Shown: positions 31,254-41,432, counted from the first letter of the stretch. The stretch is DNA of 64,000 bases from Pararge aegeria (GCF_905163445.1 NC_053200.1:15190001-15254000), one strand, 5' to 3'. The notes: generated by a model from the letters alone, not told the origin. Numbers and translations are program-made.

Positions 31254-31847
31254 CGAGAACTGTACAGAGAAAGAAGTTGGAGTTTTAAGGAGGTCATGAA
31301 AAATAAAGAGATAAATTTAAAAAGAAATTGTTTGTGGTAGTGATTATGCCATCTCTAACATACGGTTGCCAACCATGGTTATTAAGAAAAGAAGATGAAG
31401 AGAAACTGGCCATCTGCCAAAGAAAAATGGAAAGGAGCATGTTAGGTTTAAGGGTAAAAGACCGAGTAAGTAAGTTACAAGAAGATTCGAATGAAAACCA
31501 AACTTGTAGATGTAACGAAAAGGATAAGAATTTTGAAATGGAATTGGGCAGGACATGTTTGCCGGTTGCAACCAGAGAGATGGACCAAGAAAGTGACTGA
31601 GTGGGTTCCAAGAAATGAAACGAGGGAAAGAGGGCGACAAAGAAAGAGGTGGCGAGATATTTTCCATCAGAGGTGTGGACCGGTTGGATGCGAAAGGCTC
31701 GCGACAGAACACTTTGGCCATACTTGGGGGAGGCCTACGCCGTAGAGGCGATTTAAACGTAAATGTATTTTAAGTGAATGTTAAGTTATTTGTAGTAAAA
31801 ATATGTAAAATAAAATTGTAACACGTTTTAGAAATAAAGGCTTTTTT
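31254..31847 (+). pseudogene. 5'-truncated RTE-like LINE with 16-bp TSD
   Basis: Bounded by a perfect target duplication attccacataatcttt (31238-31253 and 31848-31863). The coding remnant begins 'MPSLTYGCQPWLLRKEDEEK' with 'KMERSMLGLRVKDRVSK', shifts frame near 31490, and continues 'RILKWNWAGHVCRLQPERW', 'KKVTEWVPRNETRERGRQRK', 'RWRDIFHQ' to a stop at 31743-31745. This is the thumb/C-terminal region of an RTE-type protein. Its sequence differs enough from the tails at 14425 and 35226 to be a separate subfamily. The 3' end is AT-rich and finishes 'agaaataaaggcttttt'. Confidence 0.85.
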
Positions 31848-31863
31848 ATTCCACATAATCTTT

Positions 31864-32398
31864 AGGGAAATCATATATATATTATTTTTTAAGTGTTTCT
31901 TTGTTTTGTCAACTTTAATTTTATCTTTACTTTCTGTTTAGTTTAATTCCAAGTTGTGTACACATACTTTGGGTTGTAGCTTAGAACAAAATTTGTTATT
32001 ACTTATATTTAGATCTACTTTTAGTTATTACCTATTTTGTGTACCTAATAACTATAAATAATAAACTACTACTAAATTCAATTATTCACCCCGACAAAGG
32101 AATTGCCTAGTCAGAAACCCGAAGCTAGCATTACATACGCCATCATTTGTTATGCTTCGAAGACATTTGTTGTACTTCAGCGTTGCGGAGGTACTACGGT
32201 ACTGAAATTCAGAACACGTCCGACATTGCAGGCGCCTCACGAATTTATGCGCGGGAAATGTTCACTATACAACTTGTTTTGTCATCTACACTGCCTGACA
32301 ATGGCCGCGATTGTCGTAAACGAGGACTGCACTGTATAGCTATTGGGCTCAGATATAAACGTATTATATTTTTTCACCATCATAAGTGCCGGTTCTAA
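31864..32398. other. Possible LINE 3' region, then unexplained
   Basis: 31864-32075 is T-rich and ends 'aactataaataataaactac', consistent with the 3' region of the element interrupted by the RTE insertion. 32100-32398 is more balanced in composition with overlapping short frames and no recognisable motif. Confidence 0.35.
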
Positions 32399-32470
32399 AG
32401 AGGTGACAGCACAGTCATTAGGACTTCGTCTGCACTTTCGGGGAGGCGAGTTGAAATCCCAGCACGCACC
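32399..32470 (+). mobile_element. SINE S2 tRNA-like head
   Basis: 'aggtgacagcacagtcatta', 'tgcactttcggggaggcgag', 'ttgaaatcccagcacgcacc'. Directly followed by a reversed S1. Confidence 0.7.
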
Positions 32471-32472
32471 TC

Positions 32473-32659
32473 TAAATAAATAAATATACTACGACAATAC
32501 ACATCGCCATCTAGCCCCAAAGTAAGCGTAGCTTGTATTATGGGTACTAAGATGGCTGATGAATATTTATAATATAATGATAAACACCCAGACACTGTAA
32601 AATATTTATGTTCATCAGCCTTGGCTCTTGATCGCTGCACACTGAACCAATTGGCCGCC
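32473..32659 (-). mobile_element. SINE S1 with deletions
   Basis: Reversed; lacks part of the 'catacataaatactt' stretch and most of the B-box region. Ends 'caattggccgcc'. Confidence 0.8.
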
Positions 32660-32767
32660 AAAATAAACATTTATTCTAGACGTTTCCATTCATAGATTGT
32701 TAGTTGTTAGTAACAATTTTTCCTTATTCATTCCATAGTAGGTACTAAAGAATTTAAGTATCATCAC

Positions 32768-32885
32768 AAATCATCACGTTAACCCATTACCCACTACAAA
32801 GCACGGGGTCTCCTTCAACAATGATAAGGGGTTAAGGCCGTAGTCCACCACGCTGGCCCAGTGCGGATTGGTGGACTAAATTTGG
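32768..32885 (-). mobile_element. SINE S2 3' half
   Basis: 'acccattacccactacaaag', 'ggggttaaggccgtagtcca', 'cagtgcggattggtggacta', reversed. Confidence 0.8.
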
Positions 32886-33204
32886 TGGTATTTAGGTATA
32901 CGAAACTGAAATACAACATAAAAGTTTCGTACATAAAAGCAGCCCAAATTGGTCTAATTTCACATACAAGAAAATAGAACAAAATACGTAATTAAATTTC
33001 TCTCATAACTGGCAAAACGCTGCTGGTTTTCTGCATTTTTTCCACAAAAATAAACTCTATTTTGCGTCGCATTAATGTAATTTTCATACAAGATGAAACT
33101 AAAAATAGAACAAACTCTGCGCTGGCTAATAACCGACAAGTTTTCTCTTCTTTTTACGATAATATCCTTTGACGATAATGGTTACGTTTACATCTTACGA
33201 CACG

Positions 33205-34045
33205 ACTTATGACATTAATTGGATGTTGACGGCTTCCTTTTAGAACAGCTTTTATACAATGGTAATCTATTAACTAAGGAGGATTATAGGAAAGCGTTAA
33301 ATATAATTTATCACATGGCACATGCAAATGGTTACAATTCAGATTTAGTTGATAGCATAATTAAAAAGAAACAACAGAGGCTGATTGCTAAGGATTTATA
33401 CGCCGTAAAAATGGACAAACTGAATAGTTATAAGACTAGTCTGACTTACTTTGGATCTGTATCAGAGCGTGTAGCAAGGATTCTTAGATCACATGGCGTT
33501 CATGTGGCTTTTAGAACAAATAACTAACTGAGAGCTATTTGTAACGGTAAGGACTTAAATTTGAATCGCGGTATAAAGAGTATATAGCAGCCTTCAATCA
33601 TAACCATCCTGAAAATACTCATTTTGCAAAACATCTTTTAAACAGTGGACATAACGTAACCAGTAATCATTCATACGAAATATTACATACTTGCGACAAA
33701 GGGTTGAGACTTGATTTGAGGGAACAATTAGAAATTATTAAACATAGGAATGGGAGTTTCGTATTGCTAAACGGACAAATAAACCTATCTACTTCACCTC
33801 TATTGAACATATCCAGAGGCACTAATGAGGTGGGAGAGGCTTAGATACATAAGTTGGTCAGAAAGGTATAAAAGGCGACACATTTGGCGTAGCGGGTACA
33901 TTGCCGAAGATCTGTTTGTTTTAGAGTATAAGGATTGAAGAAAATATAAATTACACCACACAGATTCGCCTGCTTTTCGCGGAGTACAGGAAATGAATAA
34001 TCCTAATTGATTATTATATTTGCCACTATAAATAAAGAAGCGTGT
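33205..34045 (+). pseudogene. Penelope-like element remnant
   Basis: Penelope-like elements encode a reverse transcriptase joined to a GIY-YIG endonuclease. The frame 33219-33527 reads as the end of the RT region ('LTKEDYRKALNIIYHMAHAN', 'TYFGSVSERVARILRSHGVH', VAFRTNN) and stops. The endonuclease C-terminal part resumes in another frame at 33560-33844 ('FESRYKEYIAAFNHNHPENT', 'FAKHLLNSGHNVTSNHSYEI', 'LREQLEIIKHRN', 'INLSTSPLLNI'). The GIY and YIG core and the catalytic Arg region between them are missing, replaced by about 30 bp with stops, so the copy is dead. A non-coding 3' region follows ('attgccgaagatctgtttg', 'cctgcttttcgcggagtaca'). 5'-truncated. Confidence 0.75.
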
Positions 34046-34049
34046 AGTA

Positions 34050-34665
34050 TATGACATATACTTACTACCAATCCAAATTATTATTTTTAAATTGCGGAAA
34101 CCACACAGACGTCTGACGTAAGCGTTACTTCCGTCAGAAAAAAATCTGAGTTACTCCTCAGTCTCGCCTAAAGAAGTTTTACTTCAAAAGTCCTATGGCC
34201 AACAGGATACCTTCGTGCTGGCAATGATTACGACATAATATGTCTAACTATTATGAAATATATATGTTGTAATTATATTTTTGTTTCTGTTTTTATTTTT
34301 GTATTTTCTTTTTTTTTGTTCTCGTTTTAATCTGCTATGTATTTAATTAGTGTAATTGGTGTAAACCGTATATACTAAACCGTATAACCGTTTTATAATT
34401 GAATTAAAAATAAATAAAAAAGTCGATACCGAATCGCATATCTGAAGTTGTAAAAGGCCAATGGAGTGAAAATCGATGGCCCACATAAAACAAGATCGCT
34501 TTCAATGCCGCACAGTTAATTGGAAAAAAGGCTCCGTCCCCTTTTATTATTAATAATATTAGTTAGTGTAATAAATTATATCCGACAAAGAATTACCGTC
34601 ATATATTAGACTCACTATCGAGGTGGAATCTATCTATTTTTAATCTACACGTAAATATAGCGGTT
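34050..34665. other. No recognised feature
   Basis: Partly balanced composition to about 34250, then AT-rich. No repeat block or ORF recognised. Confidence 0.35.
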
Positions 34666-34775
34666 TTATTATGCTCCGGGGAAGTACCTACTACAACCAT
34701 GGTTATATCAGCCAAAGCAGCATTGTTGCAATGCTTTCGGTCTGAAGGGTTGCCGGTGTAAAAACAGGTACATGA
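34666..34775 (+). repeat. Repeat R7, short copy
   Basis: 'ttatgctccggggaagtacc', 'gcagcattgttgcaatgctt', 'tctgaagggttgccggtgta', with internal deletions. Confidence 0.5.
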
Positions 34776-34784
34776 AATTCAAAA

Positions 34785-34977
34785 TTTATTTATTTCAAGT
34801 AGGCCTAGTTTATAAACACTTTTGAAACGTCAAGTCAGTCTGTTTGTAGTGACTCTACCACCGGTTCGGAAGGTAGATTACACCGAGAAGAGCCGGCAGG
34901 AAACTCAGCAGATTGCTCTTTTCCAACATAGTTTTATAGTTTTACAATCTATAGAATTTTTCTGTTTTTTATATACA
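34785..34977 (-). mobile_element. LINE-B 3' end
   Basis: Reversed; 'ttcaagtaggcctagtttat', 'ctaccaccggttcggaaggt', 'ggaaactcagcagattgctc'. First of a contiguous LINE-B / S1 / RTE stack. Confidence 0.85.
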
Positions 34978-35225
34978 TATAAAAATATACTACGAAAATA
35001 CACACATCGCCATCTAGCCCTAAAGTAAGCGTAGCTTGTGTTATGGGTACTAAGATGATGAATATTTTTATGAATAATTTACATAAATACATATTAAATA
35101 CAGATAAAACACCCAGACACTGAAAAACATTCATGTTCATCACACAAACATTTTCCAGTTGTGGGAATCGAACCTACGGCCATGGACTCAGAAAGCAGGG
35201 TCGCTGTCTACTGCGCCAATCGGCC
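34978..35225 (-). mobile_element. SINE S1, full length
   Basis: Reversed, from 'aatatactacgaaaatacac' to the head 'tgcgccaatcggcc'; B box complement GGGAATCGAACC intact. Confidence 0.85.
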
Positions 35226-35590
35226 ACCAACTGTAGTTAACTCACAGCTGGACATAGGTCTTTTGTAGGGAGTTCCACAATACACGGTCTTGGGCCGCTT
35301 GCTTCCAACGGCACCCAGCTCGCCTGATGTCATCTGTCCACCTCGTTGGGGCCCGACCCAGCACCTTAAGACCCCAACGTCCATCTGTTCTCCGAGCTAT
35401 GTGCCCCGCCCATTGCCACTTCAGCTTCGCGACTCGCTGAGCTATGTCGGTAACTCTTGTTCCTCTAAGGATCTCCTCATTTCTGATCACAAAGAGATAC
35501 TATCATAGCTCTCCGCATCGCACACTGAGTGACTCTGAGCCTTCTTATAAGGCCCATAGTCAGCGACCATGTCTCATTTTGAAGCTCAAT
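35226..35590 (-). pseudogene. RTE-like ORF C-terminal remnant
   Basis: Minus-strand frame (35242-35490) encodes 'IRNEEILRGTRVTDIAQRVA', 'KLKWQWAGHIARRTDGRW', 'APTRWTDDIRRAGCRWKQAA' and 'LWNSLQKTYVQL'. A small deletion after GLKVL removes the EW.PR.GKRSVGRP stretch. The 3' flank 'cacagctggacataggtctt' is the family end. A dead tail, clearest of the plain RTE family. Confidence 0.85.
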
Positions 35591-35902
35591 ACAATCTTTT
35601 TATTATCAGTTGGGCCACGGGTTTGAGCGGTAAAAACACGTCCAACTGAGAATGTGTGTTCCGACATATTTTTATTTAACTTTCCTACTTTCCCTCCGTT
35701 CACCAAAGTACGCAAATAACAAATTTGGCGAAATGGCAAACAAGTAAACTTCCACGTTGACAAAGTTTGCGTATGAGAGTCGTTAATGCCATCATTTCGA
35801 ATTCGGATAAACATAACGAGAGTTGAACGGTACTACTATTTTGTAATAGCTGTCTTGCAACGTTGACGCACTGATGTAAATATTACACACTGGATTATTT
35901 TA

Positions 35903-36082
35903 TTACCGAAAGAGCTTATTAAGACGAGCCGCTAGGCGATTGAGCATTCGTACGATGTCGCGTAGAAATCGATTAAGGGTATGACTGCCATACTCCCTAA
36001 CCAGCTAGCCCGCCTCCATTATAGACTGCATCATCACTTAAGCTTACGGTTACAGTCAAGGGCGAGCTGGAAATGAAAAAAA
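35903..36082 (+). mobile_element. SINE S3, 5'-truncated
   Basis: 'cgtacgatgtcgcgtagaaa', 'gactgccatactccctaacc', 'attatagactgcatcatcac' and an A-rich tail. Confidence 0.75.
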
Positions 36083-36682
36083 ACAATTTGCTTTGTGTAA
36101 GGAGGAGGTTTCTGTGGATAAAATTTGACAAGTTTAAACAAATACAATTGATTTCATAATAACAGAAAATAAGGCTTGCATATAACATAAGTTATGCCTG
36201 ATGAAAAGAATGAAGGAATCTAGGTTGCATGGTAACCGCCTTAAAAAATACTAATCATTCTTGCGTTGAAGATTGAACTACAATTAAACGAGAAAAGAAA
36301 CAAAAAGAGCCTATAAGATAGGCCACCTTTTTGGCTCTTTGATAAGTCATGTCTGTCTGTTTCTTGTGATTCCACTTCACTCGGGACTCGAGTCGTAGGG
36401 AGTTGTCGCAGTGGAAATTATGGTAAAAGTTCAAGTCCATTTAATTTTCTACATTCACAAGTTTATAGTGCCCTTGAAGAATATAATGGATGGACATAAA
36501 ATTTGATTTGAAGGCGAGCTCGTCGATGGACATAGGATTAAAAGAAACTTTAATACTTGGGGCTTATGTAAAAAAACTTTATGAAGTCCGCCTCACTTGG
36601 AACGTAATGGGTAAATAATTCACGAATTGATTTATCATTTCATAAACGCATGCCAATTATTATAAATGCGCTTTTTTTTCTT
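36083..36682. other. No recognised feature
   Basis: Unique-looking. Contains the near-duplicate words 'gatggacataaaatttgatt' and 'cgatggacataggatt' near 36490-36530. No gene seen. Confidence 0.35.
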
Positions 36683-36748
36683 ACCGCCCGGGATTCGATC
36701 CCAAGACCTCGTGATCAGTAATTGAACAAGCTCACCGCTAGACGCAGG
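36683..36748 (-). mobile_element. tRNA-related SINE head S5
   Basis: On the minus strand: 'gcgtctagcggtgagcttgt' (A-box-like) and GGGATCGAATCCC (B box). Not a tRNA gene: no acceptor stem closes. Compare 57634-57716. Confidence 0.55.
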
Positions 36749-37010
36749 CAGTTATATTTAGTTACCCCTGTAATTATTCACTAAGTTAGTTAACTATGCT
36801 GACAACGTGTAATAAAATTTACCGCCATATTAACTTTAATTAACTTCAAGTCAGCTTAAGCGGATTTTTTGGAAGTTATCACAAATATGATCTATAAGGT
36901 ACCTTTAATAACAGGACCTGCGAAATGTTGCTCTGTTTTTAAGCGATGGCTTTTCACTTAGCATTATTTAGGGATATCCGCTTGGTCCATCAATTATGTA
37001 AATTAAAATA

Positions 37011-37167
37011 TCTTTATATATATATTTCTTGTGCGCATGTGAATGTCACTGAACTCCTCCTAAACGGCCGGACCGATTTGAATGAATTTTTCGGTATGCG
37101 TTTGGGTGGCACCCTGGATGGTTTAGATTCACAAACCAGCCCGACAGATGGCACTGGGGTCCGCTAG
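37011..37167 (+). mobile_element. Helitron-like H1, tandem copy 1
   Basis: Opens TCTTTATATATATATTTCTT after a host A (37010), ends GTCCG then CTAG (37164-37167) before T. Interior: 'cactgaactcctcctaaacg', 'ccggaccgatttgaatgaat'. Head-to-tail with the next copy, period 156-157 bp. Confidence 0.65.
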
Positions 37168-37323
37168 TATATATATATATTTCTTGTGTGCATGTGTATG
37201 TCACTGAACTCCTCCTAAACGGCTGGACCGATTTGAATGAATTTTTTTGGTATGCGTTTGGGTGGCCCTCTGGATGGTTTAGATTCACAAATCAGCCCGA
37301 CAGATGGCGCTGGAGTCCGCTAG
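37168..37323 (+). mobile_element. Helitron-like H1, tandem copy 2
   Basis: Begins directly after copy 1 with (TA)n in place of TC, shares its interior at over 90 percent by eye, and ends CTAG (37320-37323). A (TA)n run follows to 37341. Confidence 0.65.
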
Positions 37324-37524
37324 TATATATATATATATATGTATATCTATCTATATGTATAAAAGCGAAGATTTGGAGTATGAGATTTACTTGGCGTGTT
37401 AGTTACAATTTTAGAGGTACAGCGATGAGTCAAGATGGTGTTATACAGTTCAAAGTTGTTAGTTGCGTTCACGTATGTTGCGTAAAACCGTACGTGGATC
37501 AATAGAAGTCCACGGCGTCATTTA

Positions 37525-37589
37525 TTCCAAGGCCGGGAGCATGTCAAAGGTACCTTTGACCTACCTTTGACATGTACCCGGCCTTGGAA
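37525..37589. repeat. 28-bp inverted repeat, short hairpin
   Basis: Arms 37525-37552 and 37562-37589 (ttccaaggccggg...) match at 26 of 28 around a 9-base loop. Overlaps the end of the BEL/Pao remnant. Confidence 0.9.
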
Positions 37590-37876
37590 CCCTTGTCGTC
37601 CAACTGCCTCACTGGTTGTTTGGGTCTAGCGTTCGTCCGGGTCGACCAATGGGCAAATTTGGTATAAGCACGTCTTATTAGTCCAGAAGAAGTTTGAAGT
37701 TCAGCTACTCTTGCTACGCCGTCCTTGCCTGGTATGTTTCTGACGACTCGTAAAGAAGCCATCTTAAATGAGGAAAATTGTCCTTTTATGATGACCAGCG
37801 TGTTGGGCTTGAGATCTTGTGTGTTCTACCTCCACTTCGTTCGCGTCTGCAACTCGGATATATATTCTTTGGTCCA
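37544..37876 (-). pseudogene. BEL/Pao integrase C-terminal remnant
   Basis: On the minus strand one frame from 37876 reads 'WTKEYISELQTRTKWR', a stop, 'NTLVIIKGQFSSFKMASLRV', 'RNIPGKDGVARVAELQTSSG' and 'LIRRAYTKFAHW'. This order (TKEY..LQ.R.KW, then lV.ik, then PG.DG..RVA.L.T..G) is the conserved domain after the integrase core in BEL/Pao LTR retrotransposons. One stop codon, no LTRs, no other pol domains: a short fragment of a dead element. The ATG-started frame (37762) is only its distal part. Confidence 0.8.
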
Positions 37877-37878
37877 GT

Positions 37879-37903
37879 ATATATATATATATATATATAT
37901 ATA
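37879..37903. repeat. (TA)n microsatellite
   Basis: About twelve TA units, shared feature of the Helitron-like termini nearby. Confidence 0.9.
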
Positions 37904-37981
37904 GAGACTTATCTGTGAAACCGAAACGCTAAAAGTTTTTGAGTTATTGCCATAGTTTCCTAATTGGTGTAAATAAATAGT

Positions 37982-38170
37982 TTTTTAATTGGTGAAAGCG
38001 CTCAGGCCGCGATTGCCCGAGAGTCGCAGGTTCAAATCCTGTCGGTTCCGAAAAAAATCTTTATATGTCTTTAAATTTATATAATTGATTTTAAATTTAT
38101 ATTATTGATTATATTGATACTTGGAGGAATTCCAAGTGTAGGTAAAAACACTAATAAAAATTATAAAAAT
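37982..38170 (+). mobile_element. SINE S4, canonical order
   Basis: tRNA-like head (from 'ttggtgaaagcgctcaggcc' through B box GGTTCAAATCC and CGGTTCCG), then the body ('tttaaatttatataattgat', 'ggaggaattccaagtgtagg', 'aaaaacactaataaaaatta') ending A-rich, all on one strand. It shows what the reversed left part of 15069-15315 and 62848-63092 normally looks like. The 5' end of the head is missing. Confidence 0.75.
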
Positions 38171-38648
38171 ATAAAAAAGGGATAGGGCAATATTTTTATA
38201 ATGTGTCACATTTGTAACATAAACTACATCTACTATATATAACAATAATATGTAAGTAGCTAATACTGATACAAATACAGAATAGCCCTGCAAGTGAGAA
38301 AGCAGTCAAGGACTAAATTGTAATAGAATTTAACAAAAAGTGCAAATAAATTAGCGTCACCACTAACATACATGCGCGAAAGTGCAAATGTATAGTCAAT
38401 CAGCGAATTACTGGGTCGTACTAATCATCTTAAGACCGAAGTGGCGCGCAAGAGGTGAAAGAATTAAGTTTTTTCGTCCCTCTTAGCCGGGGCAATTTAA
38501 CTTTTATCATTAAAGTTACCGACTTCACTCCAATCCAACAAAATTACCTCCTCTCCGTTACTAATGACAAAAAATATAGTGAAAACTACGTGTATTTTCT
38601 TCTTCTCTAGCACGTTCTGAACCCATTTTTAAACGTCACTTTAAACGG

Positions 38649-38740
38649 AGGGCACGCGGTGATAGCTCAGATGTTAGGATTACGGCCTCCCTGCTGGCAT
38701 ACTGAGTTTAATCTTTTTAACTTTTTGGAGTTACAAGCGT
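38649..38740 (+). mobile_element. SINE S2 tRNA-like head
   Basis: 'cacgcggtgatagctcagat' (A box), a degraded B box ('ctggcatactgagttta') and 'ttggagttacaagcgttt'. Confidence 0.55.
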
Positions 38741-38884
38741 TTCAAGTTTAGGGGGCAAAAAGAAGACGAGTTATGATCTTCCGATGATGTTTAGGATTGT
38801 ATTAAATGTTAAACACACTTGTAGTTCGTAATCACTTTACTACTATATTTACAATATTGTTTAGAGCCGATAAGAAATACAAAA

Positions 38885-39090
38885 ACATTCCTTTTACATT
38901 GAGCGACACGACTGGTGCACGAATCCAATAGTGAACTGCCGGCAGGCGGTTAGTGTACCGACTACCTACAAGCGAACGACGACGTCATAAAACCAGTCGG
39001 GAGTTTGTGCGTTTAAACTGCAAGATCGGTATGGACTTTGGTTGAATTACACCGATAGGTACGATCGTAAAATGTAAGTTCGTGAATGTT
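38885..39090 (+). promoter_or_regulatory. Candidate promoter and 5' exon
   Basis: A stretch with more GC and CpG than its surroundings, free of the window's repeat families ('gcaagcgaacgacgacgtc'-like words near 38970). It ends AAATGTAAGTTCGTG at 39071-39085, a strong 5' splice-donor consensus (GTAAGT at 39075), preceded by 'aaaccagtcggg' (initiator-like CAGT at 38992). This would suit a short untranslated first exon of a plus-strand gene lying outside the window. No TATA box, and donor-like words occur by chance, so tentative. Confidence 0.2.
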
Positions 39091-39267
39091 GTTATTTATG
39101 TTTGTGTGTTCACATTATTGTTCGTGGATTAGAATGAGGTGTTAAGTTATATGTAATAACGTGACGATACGTGAAAGTATTAACGTGAATTATTATTATA
39201 ATGTAAGTATTTTGTTTATATATTGTTATTAGATCCTACACAAGTAACGAATAACACTTGCTTTAAC

Positions 39268-39397
39268 GGTGAAGAAAATCATCGTGAGGTAACGATAATC
39301 TTAAGCATAGGTTGCACAATGAAGATCCTCAATAATATTTTAAAAGCCACGTGAAGTCTACCAATCTGCATTCGGCCAGTATGGTGGACTACGTAAG
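39268..39397 (+). mobile_element. SINE S2 3' half
   Basis: 'ggtgaagaaaatcatcgtga', 'gaagtctaccaatctgcatt', 'ccagtatggtggactacgta'. Confidence 0.6.
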
Positions 39398-39937
39398 GAG
39401 TAGTTTCTAATTTTTGGTTGAATTTTTATGTGTCCACAAAACTTTGTCATTTATTAATCGATTTAGAAATTTTTTTCTTAGTGTAGTGTTTTAATTCCCA
39501 TGTGGTCCCGTTCTTATCAGGTTAAGACCTAATGGAGGGATCTCTTCAAATTTCATAGGCACAGCTATACCGTTTTGAGTATTATTTAAAGTAACTTGTG
39601 CATTTTCTTTCGATAGCACCAAACTGCTGAACAGCACTGATGGAAACTACACAACAATAAGTATTATACAGGTTGCGATTCGATTATGGTATATCGTTGG
39701 TATGCGATTAATGCTCATCAGATCTTTATATATCGGATTTGAGGTCTTGTTGAGGTGAGCATAAAGACTTCTATTATTTTTACAGCCTTTGAGTTGTTGT
39801 ATCAACAGGATTTAAACTTGAGGCCTCGTGAGTGTTAAGCAAACTACGAGACATCGGAACCGGATCTTATCTTTGAGTACATCAATAAGTTGAACTATAG
39901 TTCAGCCGCAGAAACAATGCTTTCCTGACACCTGTCA
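39398..39937. other. No recognised feature
   Basis: Unique-looking AT-rich sequence. No repeat block shared with the rest of the window was seen. Confidence 0.35.
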
Positions 39938-40093
39938 TCTATATATATAAAAGAAAGTTGTGTTAGTTACACCATTTATAACTCGAGAACGATTTTTTGG
40001 ATGCCTCTTAGACCGGAATAGGATAATAAGTATTAAAATATAGCATTTACAACAATATAACAAGGAAGATAAGACGTTCGCCGGGACAGCTAG
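39938..40093 (+). mobile_element. Helitron-like H2, 156 bp, both ends present
   Basis: Opens TCTATATATATAAAAGAAAG after a host A (39937) and ends 'cgttcgccgggacag' then CTAG (40090-40093) before T. Interior 'tagttacaccatttataact' and 'ttagaccggaataggataat' is shared with 22625-22745. No target duplication, no ORF. Non-autonomous. Confidence 0.65.
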
Positions 40094-41106
40094 TTTATTA
40101 TATAATAATAAACAGTTGAAATCTTTATACAGTATATACATTCTTTTTTTCTTTTTTTCATCTAGAGGATTCCTTGTTAGCAACTTAGTCTGTGTGTCCT
40201 GTAGATTAAGAAATATTTTCACGGTTCCCATGCCCGTATGTAAAAAGCTATGTTCAGGAAGAGCCAAAAGCAAATGAAATAACATATAACTTATCTTAAA
40301 AACTAAAAGAACTTTCATTCAAATTTGCATCTATTTCATTCGTTTGAAGTAAGTATTATCGAAAAACTTTGAAGCTCTCGTTTTTATTTCCGAATCCAAA
40401 AGTTAAATTACCAAGTTTTTTCTTAAAGCATAACTTAAAAAAATTACTGACTCTGGTGCCAAATTACTTAACTTTTCTAACCAAAAAGGTAAAATATAAA
40501 AAAAAAACCTTTCTTAGCATAACACTAAGGTAAGATAGAGATTTCTAGCTTTCAAATTTCTACATTTAGCCATTGGGGCTGTATATAGGTTGTTTGTCAG
40601 TCAGTCAGGATAAAACCTTTATATCTGTTACTAATAAGAGGTTTATATATTGAAATCGTTTTAACGACATCGTTGGAAAAGCAAATAAACAATAAAAATA
40701 TAAATAAGTAACGCCACTTCAAAGATACATCATCCATTTTTTCTCGAGCTGTCAGGAATGCATTATTTCAACGCCCTTACTATAAACGGTATTCCCCAGT
40801 GGCTGCAGCACTGTTACAAGGAATGGACGCTAGCATATTTAGGTGAGCCCTTTATTGGATGGTATCTGTGGACTGAATCTTGGTTAGACTATCGTTAGCA
40901 ATTTATTGAAACAGTAGGCATTATTAGGTGCATCCTTTGCCTCAGTGTCAGATGCTTAAAAAACTAGTGTTTATATTCTCTTTGTACTGCGAGAGTTCTT
41001 CCCGCCGTTGTATAAAAGTGGAGTGTAAAGTGGTTGTTTAACTAAAAGCATAATTCTGTTAATAATTACTTGTTTATCTTTTATTCCACTACAAGTTAGC
41101 AATGTC
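40094..41106. other. No recognised feature
   Basis: About 1 kb without a repeat I can identify. A minus-strand open frame at 39935-40318 runs from this stretch into the Helitron-like element and has no domain. 40740-41000 is less AT-rich. Confidence 0.35.
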
Positions 41107-41148
41107 AACTTGTGGTAAATGATGAAGTATCATCATTTACCACAAGTT
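41107..41148. repeat. 19-bp perfect palindrome
   Basis: Arms 41107-41125 and 41130-41148 (aacttgtggtaaatgatga), loop AGTA. Confidence 0.95.
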
Positions 41149-41164
41149 TAGTTAGTTAATTTTA

Positions 41165-41232
41165 GTTAGGTTAGGTTACCCACAACCATTTCAGACAGTA
41201 GTCTGAAATGGTTGTGGGTAACCTAACCTAAC
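41165..41232. repeat. 32-bp perfect palindrome
   Basis: Arms 41165-41196 and 41201-41232, all 32 positions paired, loop AGTA again. The outer part reads GTTAGGTTAGGTTACCC, containing two TTAGG units (the insect telomere motif), too few to be a telomeric tract. Confidence 0.95.
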
Positions 41233-41379
41233 TACCTATATAACTTGTGAGGGATATGACAGTTATATTAAACAAATACCCTTAATTAATTTCCACTTTG
41301 CTCTACGCACTACCATGCATGTTTCACCCCGACACCGGAGCATACTCAGACTGTTAACTTTACAATAAATAATTGCTAA

Positions 41380-41432
41380 GTGAAAATTACGCCATACAGA
41401 TTCTCCTGAACTTCGCGGAGCAAAGCAAATGC
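41380..41432 (+). mobile_element. PLE 3' end fragment
   Basis: 'attacgccatacagattctc' and 'cttcgcggagcaaa', part of the PLE 3' region. Confidence 0.5.

Noticed and set aside
41165..41232. Telomeric (TTAGG)n tract
   Set aside because: Only two units per arm, explained by the palindrome.
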